In this document: positions 24,267-35,549 of the stretch, piece after piece
Layout: every line of letters starts with the position of its first letter
How positions within the stretch are numbered: position 1 is the stretch's first letter
Source: Bimuria novae-zelandiae CBS 107.79
Taxonomy: Eukaryota; Ascomycota; Dothideomycetes; Pleosporales; Didymosphaeriaceae
Reading direction: 5' to 3'
Length of the DNA stretch: 64,000 nt
NCBI GenBank assembly: GCA_010015655.1
Contig: ML976696.1
Coordinates: 1 to 64,000 of the forward strand
The notes under the pieces: model-generated
What the model was told of the DNA's origin: nothing
Databases searched by the model: none
The model's input: only the letters and a program-made list of their open reading frames with translations
Translations under genes and position numbers: made by a program

Positions 24267-24946
24267 GGCTAGTTAGTAGCTTAAAATAAAGCCATTTTAG
24301 AAAAGGCGTATTACTTAAGTAGCTACTAGAATTACACGTATAAAGTAGAAGGCTAATAAGGCTACTAAGTAATGCCTTAAGTAATGTCCATCCCCGCGTA
24401 GCGAGACGCACTATATAACGAGACAAATAAGGGATACTTTAACTTATAGTAACTAGAAAGCTTATATGCACGACAAATATTATTATAATTTTATAAAAAT
24501 AATTTACTATAGCTAATTTTAAATATTTTTAATTTACTCTTTCTTAAAAATTATATTTATATTATTATCTTTAAGCCTGATTTATATAGTGCCTTTTTTA
24601 TAGCCTAATAGACCTCCCTCCTTATAGCGCTAATATTAAGCCTTTATTATTTTAAATTTTTATAGAATAGCTTTACCTAAGCTTTAGAACCTCTATCTAA
24701 TACTAAAAAGTTATTATTAGCCCTATACGTGCTGCAAGGCGTAATTTTATATAAAACTACTACGTTAATTAGTACCTTTAGTAGAAGTAAGTTACTAATT
24801 TTTACTAATTAAGGGTAATCCCGCACCTCTCGCGTTATATATTTATAGGTATTTTACTATAAGGTATATAGCTATATAGCTCGCACAAGCGATTAGAATA
24901 TTACTATATTTAATATAAGGATTAAGAGTAGCGTTAGTACTTAAAG
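24267..24946. repeat. Unit 1 left inverted arm
   Basis: The reverse complement of this arm is recognisable at 28914-29477 plus 35114-35228, with many C/T and G/A differences. For example, the CGCGTAGCGAGACGC block at 24395 recurs inverted near 29450. Short ORFs here are not genes. Confidence 0.8.
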
Positions 24947-25638
24947 GCTGACAGACCCTACGCCGCCAAGGCCGACGAGAGCCGCACGTGCACCGGTTCC
25001 TGTGCACTTGTCGCAGATCCATGCGAAGATCTCAGGGCGATTGACGAAATCAGAGTCCGGGGCGAACGGGATGGTGGAGAAGAGCTCGCGTTTGCGGGCG
25101 GATCCGTCTGCGAGCCAGTGTTACGTGGCTCACATCTTCTGCGCATGAGGAGGATGGACGTGAGGAGTCGGAGGACCATGAGCGAGGCTGTTGGACGACG
25201 TGAGTCGCGCTGGGCAGTCGTTCAGCCGCAGCTGAACCAGTCCGGCCCACCCACCCACCTCACAGTCCATTTGGTCCTGCAATAACATTCCCCCAGTGTA
25301 ATAAGAACCCAACGTGCTGGATTCACTCCAGGCGTCTCCTCGCCGTGTCTCGGTGTAGCCCACTTATCGACCACAGGGGCTTGTGTTCCACATTGTCGGC
25401 GCGCTTCCATCTGTCTGCGGCCATTGCTTGGCCTGTCGAACGACTCCACAATCGAACCTGCTGCGGCACGCACGCACCGAAGCAGACCACAGTATTCGCT
25501 ACCCGACGACAGCCGTCCTCGTGTTTGCATCCGCCCAATCCATACCCCGACATCCATCGAGCCTGCAAGATTGGACATAGGCCACTTCGATTTACCTCTC
25601 GGTTCTGCCGACACTCTGACCACCCACGAGACTCAGCG
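24947..25638. other. Upstream region of the HET gene
   Basis: Normal composition. Several overlapping minus-strand ORFs (24958-25820) have no family resemblance and look like GC-driven chance frames. The promoter and 5' UTR of the HET gene are presumably here. Confidence 0.4.
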
Positions 25639-28467
25639 ATGCGCCTCATCAACGTAGAGACACTGAAATTGGAAGAGTTCTTTGATGATAAAATCCCACC
25701 GTACGCAATACTATCGCATACCTGGGGAGACCCCGGAGAAGAGGTGACTTTCAGCGATATTGAGGCGGAAATTATTGAGAAACCCGGGAATGGGACGATG
25801 AAGTTGAAGGGATGCTGCAATCAAGCCAAAGATGATAATCTGGGATACGCTTGGATTGATACCTGTTGCATTAACAAGGATAGCTCTCGGGAACTTGACG
25901 AGGCTATCAACTCTATGTTTCAATGGTATAGGAAAGCTTCCATTTGCTACGCGTATCTCTCAGATGTTCCCCCTGGAGACAATTCTTGGGATTCGGGTTC
26001 CAAGTTCTTCGCCAGTCGTTGGTTCCTACGAGGATGGACCTTACAAGAGCTTCTGGCCCCTAAGAAGCTATGTTTCTACGACCAAACATGGAAGTCCATA
26101 GGAAGAAAAGAGGACATATCTAACGAGATCGAGACGATCACGGGTATTCCTCAGCAGTTCCTACTCGGATGGGAGGATTTACGCAAGGCGAGCGTAGCGC
26201 AACGCATGTCCTGGGACGCAAAACGAAAAACCACGAGAAAGGAAGACATTGCGTATTGCCTCCTTGGAATTTTCGATGTGGCGATGTCCATGATCTATGG
26301 TGAAGGTGACCGAGCCTTGAGTCGGCTGCAGCAGGAGATAATGAAGAATACTGGAGACCATTCTATCTTGGCATGGGGTCTTAACGCTGCGGAATCCATA
26401 CCAAGCAAATCCACGGATGTCGTCTCCGCGGGGATTCTGGCTACTGCTCCAGCAGACTTCGCGAACTGTGGTCCCATTGTTTTACGGAAACAAGATGCTA
26501 CCCCCGTCGATACATTCGACATTTCTGGCGGCCATCTCCGGGTGCATATCTCTCTGCATACACCCTCGGCTGGCGAGATATACGGCCTGCTAAATTGCGG
26601 TCCGGAGCACAATACAGAACAAGTTGTGGGAATCCCCCTCCGCAAGGTTGTATCAGGCGATCTATCCGACAAGTACCTCAGACCGCAAGGACATTATCCA
26701 GTCTTACTTTCCAAGACTGCGTCAACTGGTTTAACCAAGGCCATTCACATCCGGATGGAGCGCCAAAACAGGGCGCAGGAGGCAACGAGTCGACGGTACT
26801 GGCTCCGTATAAATGGACATCAGAAAATCAACCTGAAGCTCAGCGGCGTTCATCCTCCAGTGTCCTGGGAGGATGGACGCGCACTGATTGCCAAGGCAAA
26901 CGACTCGGACGAAATTATTACACGACAATATTTGACTCGGTTCTACACTCCAGGCGAAGGATCTCGAGACTTTGTCGTAAAGCTCGAGTTGGAAATACAG
27001 GGATTGCAGGCACAAGCTCGATGCCACATCATGACATTATCCAGAGATACCACTTTAGAGGCTTTGTCGCAGAAACTCATTTACATGAGGCCAGAAGCAT
27101 TTGGAAAGCAGACTGCCAGCAATGACAGCGTCAATGTGAAGGTGATTGCGGGAGAAGAACAGGTTGCGCAGGAGCCAGTGTTCATTGTCAGGCTAGCTGA
27201 GGCATCCAGCTCACCGGAGACCACTGTGGATGCGACCCTTGAGCTGCAACAAGTAGATCTGAAGTTCGAATTCTTGAGGATTTTGCAAGAAGAAGACCAA
27301 GTCCGTCTGGAGACCGAACGATTGGACCAGTAGAGAGACGAGAAGATGGCTGCTTTGGATTCGATGAGGGACCGTCTAGCAGTAGTAGAAGAAAACCTGA
27401 GGAAGCTGAGTGAGGAGAAAAAATTACTGATCGACGGATTGGAGAAAGTGCCTCAACAAGTCGATCAACTCAAAAAGAGACACTATGAGGCCATGCAACG
27501 ACAACACAAGTTGTCAGAACGAGGATCAGAGATACAACGGCGTCTGGATGAGTCCGATATAAAACAGGGTCCCGAGAACTGGCTTGAGAGGGTCATCAAG
27601 ACGCGACTCGATGCAGGCCAAATTGGTCGCAGTTTGAAGGATGTAGGAGACTCAGACTCTAACCGCCCGCAGCTGTCGAGGATGGTGGAGACTAGGCATG
27701 ATATCGACGGCCAGACACCGCTGTCATGGGCTGCAGCCTACGGGCACGAGGCGGTCGCGAAGCTACTACTCGAGAAAGGCGCCGATGTTGAGGCAAAGAC
27801 CAACGATGACTGGACGCCGCTACGAGGCGCCGCAACCAGCGGGCACGAGGCGGTGGTTAAGCTGCTGCTTGAGAGAGGCGCCGACGTCGAGGCGAAGGAC
27901 AACAATGGCTGGACGCCGCTACGAGGCGCCGCATACAACGGGCACGAGGCGGTGGTTCAGCTGCTACTCGGGAGAGGCGCCGACATCGAGGCGAAGGAGA
28001 ACAATGGCTGGACGCCGCTACGAGTGGCTGCAGCTAACGAGCACGAGGCGGTGGTTAAGCTGCTACTCGAGAGAGGCGCTGGCCTGCAGTCAGACGCAAA
28101 TCACCATCTACTGGCCGTGAATAAGGCTCCGCATCCGCAGACGACATCCTGGAGATCAGTTTTACGCCGACGATGAACTACGATGGGGCAAATAGCCCGA
28201 GGAATAAGACGCGAACTCCATTCGCAGGTCCTCCTACCCCAGGGGGACGCGATGTACTTGCGAGCACTGCAAGGCTATGAGAAAGCACTTAGCCAAGAAG
28301 TAGTGAATATGTATATCCCTGTTCCCCCACTTAATACAGCTCAGAATATGACCGTTCTCTTCCAGCACACTAGCTGTACACAGGAGGCGAAGGATTTATA
28401 CGAACAGGCTCTCTTTGGTGTTGAAGCAGTTTTCAGGCGTACAAACAACAGGTATCGCAGAATTTGA
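25639..28467 (+). pseudogene. HET-coiled coil-ankyrin-TPR protein, broken by two in-frame stops
   Basis: One reading frame from ATG 25639 runs through TAG 27331-27333 and TGA 28174-28176 to 28467. Residues 1-564: HET domain (PF06985 type) with PYAILSHTWG at 21-30, YAWIDTCCINKDSS at 70-83 and RGWTLQELLAPKKL at 131-144, then a HET-associated region. After the TAG comes a coiled coil (LAVVEENLRKLSEEKKLL), then four 33-residue ankyrin repeats starting at 27715, 27814, 27913 and 28012, exactly 99 nt apart. After the TGA is a TPR-like segment (LQGYEKAL, EAKDLYEQALFGVEAVF). The TAG directly follows a CAG codon, so CAG-to-TAG is the likely lesion. HET proteins trigger incompatibility cell death. Whether a shorter HET-only protein (564 aa) or a separate ankyrin protein from ATG 27346 is made is unknown. 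Confidence 0.85.
27703..28098 (+). repeat. Four near-identical 99-bp ankyrin-coding repeats
   Basis: Blocks such as GGCTGGACGCCGCTACGAG and GGGCACGAGGCGGTGGTT recur at 99-bp spacing. The nucleotide similarity is higher than protein conservation needs, suggesting recent duplication or exchange among units. Confidence 0.85.
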
Positions 28468-28470
28468 CCG

Positions 28471-28913
28471 TACGATAGCTGTATTACATAAAGCATACAG
28501 AGCCTTTCTACCTTTGTATGCGCTTGCGACAACGGCGTTTCGCTAGTAACGTTTAGTTGAACCCATATGCCGAAGCGCCGCCTGCATTCTACGTTATCCT
28601 ATACCTCTCTTATCTTATTATATCCCCTCTAACGAGCTAAGACTAGATCTTAGCTACTGCTTAGTTTAAGAATCGGCGCTAGTAGACTCGAGAAGTATAA
28701 GGACGTGGTGTGCTTAACTAAATCTTTTATTTAGTAATTAGCGGAGAGGACAACGGCGGGTTTTATAGCTTAGGAGCGACATAAATAGTATATCTCTATA
28801 TTATAAAAGTAATTACGTATTATTGTGCGTTAGACCGCATCCTAAAGTTATATAATAGCTATATTAAGTAGTAGAGATACTAAGACGTATTAGCTAACTA
28901 AATAAGTACTATT
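28471..28913. other. 3' flank of the HET-ankyrin gene, grading into RIP-mutated DNA
   Basis: Normal composition to about 28620, then increasingly TA-rich up to the inverted arm. No gene is recognised. Confidence 0.4.
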
Positions 28914-29477
28914 CTTTAAGTACTAACGCTGCTCCTAATCCTTATATTATATATAGCAATATTCTAAGCGCTTACGCGAGCTACATAGCTATATACCTTA
29001 TAATAAAATATTTATAAATATATAACGCGAGAGGTGCGGAGTTATTTTTAATTAGTAAAAATTAGTATCTTACTTTTACTAAAAGTACTAATTAATATAA
29101 TAGTCTTATATAAAATTACGCCCTATAGCGCGCATAGAACTAATAATAACTTTTTAGTATTAGATAAAGGTTTTAAAACTTAGGTAAAGCTATTCTATAA
29201 AAATTTAGAATAATAAAGGCTTAATATTAGCGCTATAGGGAGGGAAGTCTATTAGACTATAAAAAAAGGCGCTGTATAAATTAAGCGTAAAAATAATAAT
29301 ATAAACGTAATTTTTAAAAAAGAGTAAATTAAAGGTATTTAAAATTAGCTATATTAAATTATATTTATAAAATTATAATAATATTTATTATACGTATAAG
29401 CTTTCTAGTTACTATAAGTTAAAGTACCTTTTATTTGTCTCGTTATATAGTGCGTCTCGCTACGCGGGGATAGACAT
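28914..29477. repeat. Unit 1 right inverted arm, inner piece
   Basis: Inverted copy of 24384-24946. It ends abruptly where unit 2 begins (TA 29478-29479); the remaining 115 bp of the arm resume at 35114. Confidence 0.8.
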
Positions 29478-29479
29478 TA

Positions 29480-29752
29480 ATAAGCTTATAAAATATAAAA
29501 TTAACTTTAAAAATATATTAAAATATTTAAATTAAGTAATAAGAATATTTTAAAGCTTTTTAATAGAGCTATTAAGATAAAATAGCCTTAGCGTAAAGCT
29601 ATAAATATTAATAAAATTTTATTTATTATATCTACCTTAAAGTTGCGTAGTAGCTAAATAATTAAAATACAAAGTAAATATTAATAATTTAAGTAGTTAA
29701 TAATTACTTAAAAGACCTTAACTTTAGAAAATCTCGTAATAATATTAATTAT
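29480..29752. repeat. Unit 2 left inverted end
   Basis: Aligns along its whole length with the reverse complement of 34834-35111; for example AGTAAATATTAATAATTTAA occurs in both. Confidence 0.85.
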
Positions 29753-30592
29753 AGGTGGCTTCGTAGCCTTATGTTGCTGGCCGAGCGATCATGTTGGGGT
29801 GGCGCGTTCAGTGACGCGGCGCGCCAACTGCCAAGCTACGGTACTGACTCAACAGACTCTCGCCCGCTCACTCTCCGCTCAACAGACTCCTCACTCCACA
29901 CTCTCTTTTTTGCAGATAGCAATACAGCTTGTTGTCCTCATATGCCTGCCTGTCCAACAGTTATTACAGCGTTCCTCCTTGTTTTTTCGAGATTCTTCGA
30001 TTATGGCTACACCCTTTTGCTACTGCTCTGGGGTCTATGGTAGCTTTCGCCCTTTGGTGGGCAGAGCTCGCTATGACTGTTTCGAGAAGTAGCTATTACA
30101 AGCGGCGATTCTGGTACAGTGGGTTATAGCGATGAGCCAGATGCGGTAGTGACGTGAGAAGTGTAGGTTTACAAGTCCTACGTTGGAAGGATTCATTTGT
30201 TTCTTCTCTGCTCTGGGACATTGTTTCTACTTGGAGTCGCGAACGTTGTTGTTTCCGCTGAGCTTGAAATGTGATAACGTGGAAGTGGGAATTATCAACG
30301 CGGAGTGAAGAGCGGGATGTCTTGCTTTGAAGTCCGCCGATGAATGCAATGGGAACACGACAAAATATATATGTAGGATCCCGGTGTACGAGTAGCTTGG
30401 AAGCTTAGTGTGGTGGCGCGTGTTGTATTTTCACTATGAGCAGCGGTCGCGATCCGACTTTCATTCTGGCCACAGCCTTGCACCAAGCTTCGAATTGTTT
30501 CACTAGCTCATGTTATCTACCTTTATATAACGCCCATCGCTTTCCCAAAAACAGCTCAATCACGCAGCTGCATTGAGCTCACTGCCTCAACC
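29753..30592. other. Left interior of unit 2, no gene assigned
   Basis: Normal composition. Short frames at 29771-30129 do not resemble a known family. The part just before 30593 is the presumed promoter of the F-box-like gene. Confidence 0.4.
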
Positions 30593-31688
30593 ATGGCTAA
30601 CCTCCTAGGTCTACCGGACGAACTTCTCCTGAAAATCGCCCATTATCTCTATCAAGACGCAGGATCACGGCAGCAAGCCCTAGTAAACCTTGCACTAGTA
30701 AGTTCCCAGCGCCCCTTAGCTCTAAACACCCACTAACACACCTAGTCATCCCGTGAGCTCACTGGCATTGCCACGAAGCTATTCTACCAGGCCCCTGCAG
30801 TTACCGAGCTGCAAATCTTGAATTTCCAGCGCAGCGTACTCACTCTCAAGGATGTTTCGAAGAATATCACGAAGCTGGACTTGAATCTGGAGAAACCGGG
30901 ACTGTACAAGGCTTCTGAGTTCCGCGCGACTGCCGAACTGCACGGAGCTTGTGCTCCACGTCAACACCCGTGTGTTCTTTACCAATCTCCCGCAGTACAA
31001 GCATCTGGACACGTTCCTGGAAACGTTCCCGAAGCTCAAGGCGCTTTCTATACAAATCACGAATGTGGAGTGCAATGACGTAGTTCATCGGGAAAACCAC
31101 AACGACGACTACCTCCTGGACGCCAACTTCTGTGCGCGCGTCGATAGTGGTTGGATCCCTCTTGACCGGCGCGGCGTTTTCGCCCCGGAATTACTCGTTT
31201 CCAAATTGCAGGTCACCACTCGCACACTCGAGTCCCTCTAGAACAAACTCTACCAGAAGCCCAGCGTAGTGAACTCCTCTCCCTACTATTTCAACTGGCT
31301 AGAATACTTCTTCGACTCGTCTCAAACCATCTCTTTCCGCGGCTTTGAGAAGCTGAAAGAGTTGGTGATCTCAGGCGTGTTCCTGTCCTGCAGTTCTCCT
31401 AGGATGCCGGGTTTTTCAGAAAACTTGCTCCCGGCTGGGATTCAGCGGGCGGTCTTTCTGCCACCGGGGGCCGGTGCTTGGTATTGGTTGCGTCCGATAC
31501 TGGAAGTCAAGGGGCACTGTTACCCGGACTTGCATGAGATGGAACTGGGGATCGACTCGAAATCGCAGCAGAGCCAGCGAGAGTACTATTGCTTCGTGTT
31601 CGGATGCACGGAGGCGGATTTGGATAGCGCGGGCGTCAAGCTTGTGTCCATCTCTGAGCCGGAGGGCGACCGGAAGTTGATTGGCTGA
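30593..31688 (+). pseudogene. F-box/LRR-like protein gene, frameshifted and with a nonsense codon
   Basis: Exon 1 (30593-30697) encodes MANLLGLPDELLLKIAHYLY, a typical F-box start (LPDELLLKI). A 48-nt intron (30698-30745; GTAAGT donor, CTAAC at 30733, TAG acceptor) follows. Exon 2 starts SSRELTGIATKLFY. Near 30910-30930 the plausible frame switches by one base: before it LNLEKPGLYKASEFRA, after it RLPNCTELVLHVNTRVFF. An in-frame TAG at 31239-31241 follows, after which the same frame continues with FRGFEKLKELVISGVF to TGA 31686-31688. F-box proteins are SCF ubiquitin-ligase adaptors; leucine-rich stretches would bind substrate. The two lesions suggest a pseudogene; a sequencing slip could explain the frameshift. 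Confidence 0.72.
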
Positions 31689-31936
31689 GTGAAAAGCGTG
31701 GCCCACTCCTCGTGTCTATCAAGATAAGTTTCGAGAGAATGATTTGAGGGAATAAGTCCAGGAAATGGTTTGGAGTTTCGGTTGGTTCGTGTGTGGTCAC
31801 ACACTCGGGAGAGTCTGGTGTGGGAAGGGTTGATTTACCCACGACCCTGGTTTGAAATGATGCAGTACTCACGAAGTCAAGCTTACCGACTGAAGACCTT
31901 GTCATATGATACAATGTAGCCGTACTATGCAGACTC
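31689..31936. other. Spacer between convergent genes
   Basis: Shared 3' flank of the F-box-like gene (plus) and the HET gene (minus). No gene seen. Confidence 0.4.
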
Positions 31937-34636
31937 TTATATGATCTTCACAATGTACACCTCACCGTCCCACAAACTCGCGAATTCCTCATCATCGAGG
32001 CCAAGTTCGCTTCGAAGAGCCAGCCGCTCCTTCCCTTTGGCACAACACGCGCGTGTGACTTTAGTGATCTCCTCAAAGCCCTGTTGTGAATACTGTCCTC
32101 CTATACGCCATGCTCCCTTTCTCCTGTAGACACCATCTTCGACCCGCTCAAGGAAGAGACCTCGTAGTTCCGGGTAGTCATAAGGATAACTCCTCAAGCC
32201 TTCAGCAACTGGTATCAGCAGCGATTTGCCCCCGATCGATTCCAGATCAAAATCTGGATATGCCGTGAATTCCTTCATTACGCCTAAGCCACGGATATCG
32301 ACCGGAAACTGTTGATGATGGAGCCACTTGGCAGTGTCAACAGTGACTCGAAATAAGGTCTGGACGCGGATGCGGATGTAGCCACTCGTGACTTCGCCGA
32401 ATTGATCCTCGGGGTATGCAGTAACGGCTTCTGCAATTGAGACTTAGTCGCGCCTCTAACGACAGATTTGAAGGGATTCCCACCTAGTACACTGGCTGGA
32501 TATAGCCGTGAGGCATGAATAGCATCGATTGCTGCTCTGTCGCCATCTAGAGGCCTAGCGTATCCCTTCGGGAATTTGACTCCGCCACCCACGGAAGCCC
32601 AGGACCAAGATGGCGCTCGATACGCTGCCTGCGAATCTCTCGATGACAATGGCTCGCTAACATCCTTGTGCCATATGAGTAATCGTATCAGGTCCTTTAC
32701 CCACATCCCGGCAACATATTCAGTGCCGTACACAGAAGCGAGGATCCTGGCGAGACCGGAAATGGCGACCAATCTGTCCTTGTCAAATGTTAATTTCCTT
32801 TTACTGTAATCTTCGACGATGTCGGACCACAGTTGGACATTGTAGGTGTGTGATAGAGGTTCATCTTCCTCTAAGGTCCAAACGAAATTTTCGGGCGACA
32901 AGCCCATAATGCCTTCATCGAACATATCAGGGAGACCTTCATAAGCGGTGCATGTACGGCATTCCCAAGCGATCTGCTCGCGGCCGAAATATAGGGTTCG
33001 CGGAGGAAGTAGGCGCTCTTGTAGCGTCCAAGCTCGGGACGCAAGCAAGCTTTCTTCAATGACTGCTCTTAGTGTTAATCACTGTTGTGTTACCGCAGGC
33101 TGAGTAATACAATGGCCAACTTTCAGCTGTACGCGAGGGCGTGTATTATCAGGGTAAGTTGTAGAAAGTGTTGTCTCGAAGTCTAGCGATAGGAGAAGTG
33201 TTTGATCTGTTACCGTGCCGTGGAGTGACTCACCTCTTCTTGTCCCAGGGGTGATGCAGTTCCAAAGGTACACCTTGTCGGGAATGTCTTCGTCGTCTGC
33301 GAACGAGGACATTTTGGTCTTGGGTGTGGTTCCTGTTGGAGGAAAAGATACTTTCCAGACATTGGGAACGTCTGGTCTGTCCTCGAAGAAGCACCCAGTG
33401 TGCCCGTCGGGAGAATCAGATGCGGCAAGATTCAAGCTAGAATTTGAGTATATATGACTCATCTTGACAGCTTCGTGCTGCCAGTCTTCCCAGTCTTCTT
33501 GTACGATGCACAAACTGTCAATCTTCACCGCTTTAGAACTAACGCTTCTTTTTCTAAAAGTTGGGAACTGAGACCTACCCACAGATAAGACAAGCCTAAG
33601 TTACGTGCTGCCACCACCGCGTCCTGGAAAGTTTTCGAGAGGCTTTCGTATTGTATACCGCGCAGGAGAGTATGAAGATTGGCTTGAGTCAGCTTCAGGA
33701 AAGGCTTTGTACCCCAACAATGAGATAAGGTTGCGTATTCTGCATCCGCTGACAGCGAGCTAGATAGCACCAGCCGAAGTTCGCTGTTGTTTCCACCGAC
33801 TTGTATTAATCGCGTTGGTAGCATCTTGTCCAGATATGTTGTGCAGCAGTACCCGTGTGAATCCCGGCATGTTCGAAGCCATTCATTGGCTATATCCCAT
33901 ACCGGCTGGCAGTCTGTAGACGAATGTATGGGTCCGACGGCGGTGTTACTAGTTTGCCCTGTATCTGGTATCAACAACGAAAAAAGCTATGCGATACCAC
34001 AGTGAACGCACGAGCAACCTATGACTATTTTCTCATAGTAGAGATAAATCATATGCCCAGATGCGACTTACCAGAAATGAACATCCGAAACGCTGGCCTC
34101 AACACCCTCTCTCCAGCATCAAACTCCAACTCCACATAGTGACAAGGCACTTCACGCAAGTGTTCGTAAACCCTAACATGGCTGCGCGCAGTGCATCGTA
34201 TGGCTGAACGGAGAGCCCGCACACTCCCTTCATCATAGCGTCCAAGCTCGCGCAACAGCATCTTACAAAGCGGGCACCAACAGTATTCCAAATCTCTGAA
34301 GCTGTGATGGGCATCTCTGCGTTCGTGATGACGTATGTTGTAACCTCCATTCGGCGGTCCCCACGTTGCGAAAATCATCTGGCATTCTAGGCACAGTCCT
34401 TTGAAATGACGCGCGCGTACTTCGGCTGGAGTCGGCCACTCGTTCGCATATTCCGAAGACTGGGTAATGCGTCCGGGAGATGGAGTTTCTTTCTTTCCTC
34501 TGGGTTTTGCGTTCTCGCGAGAAAGCAGAGATTCAGGCGGATGGGTGCGGGGTGTGGCTGGGTCGGGCGCTTCGAGCTGGAGGAAGGCACCCATCGTGTA
34601 TTTTGAACCCTTGCTAAGGCTGTCGTCCTTTCCCAT
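31937..34636 (-). pseudogene. HET-domain protein gene, with at least one premature stop
   Basis: ATG at 34636 (minus). Exon 1 encodes an N-terminal region with CPLCKMLLRELGRY and ends FRMFIS at a GTAAGT donor (34071). The next part carries the HET domain (PF06985 type): YATLSHCWGT, then GLSYLW joined across a 56-nt intron (33523-33578) to IDSLCIVQEDWEDW, giving the hallmark W-IDSLCI-Q. TGA at 33079-33081 interrupts the frame; the same frame resumes with SLLASRAWTLQERLLPPRTL, another HET hallmark. A short intron (about 41 nt, near 32450-32491) or a frameshift leads to EAVTAYPEDQFGEV and the C-terminus ending at TAA 31937. The exon 1/exon 2 join does not stay in frame with the acceptor beside the T6 run near 33981, so a second lesion is possible. 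It is convergent with the F-box-like gene. Confidence 0.8.
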
Positions 34637-34833
34637 CTTCACTCATGGCGCAACTTGTGAATATGATGACGGGAAGCCTGCTGAGTTGTGTAACGATGTT
34701 TTAGGCAGGATCTGTAGACGCAGCTGGACAGGTACCAGATTGGGATTCGGCCCCCACACATACCGTGCCTTAGCAGTCAGTGCACCACCCCACCGAAATC
34801 GCTCAACTAGGAATATGAGGCTGTGGATTCGCG
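34637..34833. promoter_or_regulatory. Presumed promoter region of the HET gene in unit 2
   Basis: Normal-composition DNA between the HET start codon and the unit 2 right end. No specific site is identified. Confidence 0.3.
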
Positions 34834-35111
34834 TACAATTAATATTATTATAAGTTTTTTAAGAGTTAAGGTCTTTAACGCCTATAGATAATTACTAACT
34901 ACTTAAATTATTAATATTTACTTAGTATTTTACTAATTTAGCTACTACGTAATAAGGGCGTTAATAAAGTAAATATAGTTTTATTAACGCGTATAGGTGC
35001 TAGCGCAGGCTATTTTTTATAAATCAGATAGTAGACTTTACAGTCTTTTTATTACCTTTTTTAGCTAATTTAATATAATCATAAGGTGATTAATTACTTT
35101 TATAAGCCTAT
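34834..35111. repeat. Unit 2 right inverted end
   Basis: Inverted counterpart of 29480-29752, RIP-mutated. The outer tip read inward is ATAGGCTTATAAAA. Confidence 0.85.
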
Positions 35112-35113
35112 TA

Positions 35114-35228
35114 ATTAAAGTATTACTTAGTAGCTTTATTAGCTTATTACTTTGCGCGCGTATTTCTAGTAGTTACTTAAATAATACGCTTCTTTTAAAG
35201 TAGCCTTATTTTAAGCTACCTACTAGCT
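35114..35228. repeat. Unit 1 right inverted arm, outer piece
   Basis: Inverted copy of 24267-24380; for example AGCTTAAAATA near 24279 recurs inverted as TATTTTAAGCT at 35207-35217. It completes the arm split by unit 2. Confidence 0.75.
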
Positions 35229-35230
35229 TA

Positions 35231-35547
35231 ATAGGCCTCTACTTACCTACTTTTTTAAAGCTATACTTATTACTCATTAATATTTTTTTTTGTATTAATA
35301 ATCACGTGCCTGCTATATACTATAACGTAATTAAAAATTAGCTTTATTACAATACTTATTTAGCTAATTCAGATATAAAAATTTATCTTACTTTAAGCGT
35401 TTCTTTTACGTTATTAAAGCCACTTATAGGCCTTTATTTTTATACTTTAAAAGTTACTTTTATATAGAAATAAAGTATATAGTTTAACCTAACTTTTTAG
35501 CCCTATTATTACCTTTTATATTAATAATAGCTTTTAGAAGCCTAACG
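35231..35547. other. RIP-mutated DNA, no gene seen
   Basis: TA-rich, no open frame. It lies between unit 1 and pogo element B. Confidence 0.4.
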
Positions 35548-35549
35548 TA

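Larger units (their letters stand above)
29480..35111. mobile_element. Unit 2: TA-flanked inverted-repeat unit carrying F-box-like and HET genes
   Basis: Inverted ends at 29480-29752 and 34834-35111 (273 and 278 bp) start ATARGCTTATAAAA. TA flanks both (29478-29479, 35112-35113). The unoccupied site is preserved in unit 1's left arm (around 24380-24384), which lacks this 5.6-kb insert; this shows insertion directly. The ends are RIP-mutated, the 5.1-kb interior is not. There is no transposase. This is best read as a non-autonomous DNA element with host-gene cargo. Confidence 0.68.
24267..35228. mobile_element. Unit 1: TA-flanked long-inverted-repeat unit carrying a HET-ankyrin gene
   Basis: The left arm is 24267-24946. 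The right arm is its inverted copy in two pieces, 28914-29477 and 35114-35228, separated by unit 2. Arm lengths are 680 and 679 bp. TA lies outside both ends (24265-24266, 35229-35230), and the outer tips read RGCTAGT inward. Without unit 2 the unit is about 5.3 kb. The arms are RIP-mutated; the 3.9-kb interior is not and holds one HET gene. There is no transposase. It could be a non-autonomous transposon with cargo, or a gene trapped between two inverted repeat copies. Confidence 0.6.

Noticed and set aside
25222..25820. Overlapping minus-strand ORFs of 133-165 codons upstream of and across the HET start
   Set aside because: No family resemblance, mutually overlapping, and partly antisense to the HET coding region.
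33049..33118. Intron across the TGA in the second HET gene
   Set aside because: A GTAACA donor and GAGCAG acceptor exist, but their join breaks the frame, whereas reading straight through keeps it; a nonsense change is simpler.
24267..35228. Starship giant transposon
   Set aside because: No tyrosine-recombinase captain gene; long inverted arms with TA flanks are not the Starship layout.
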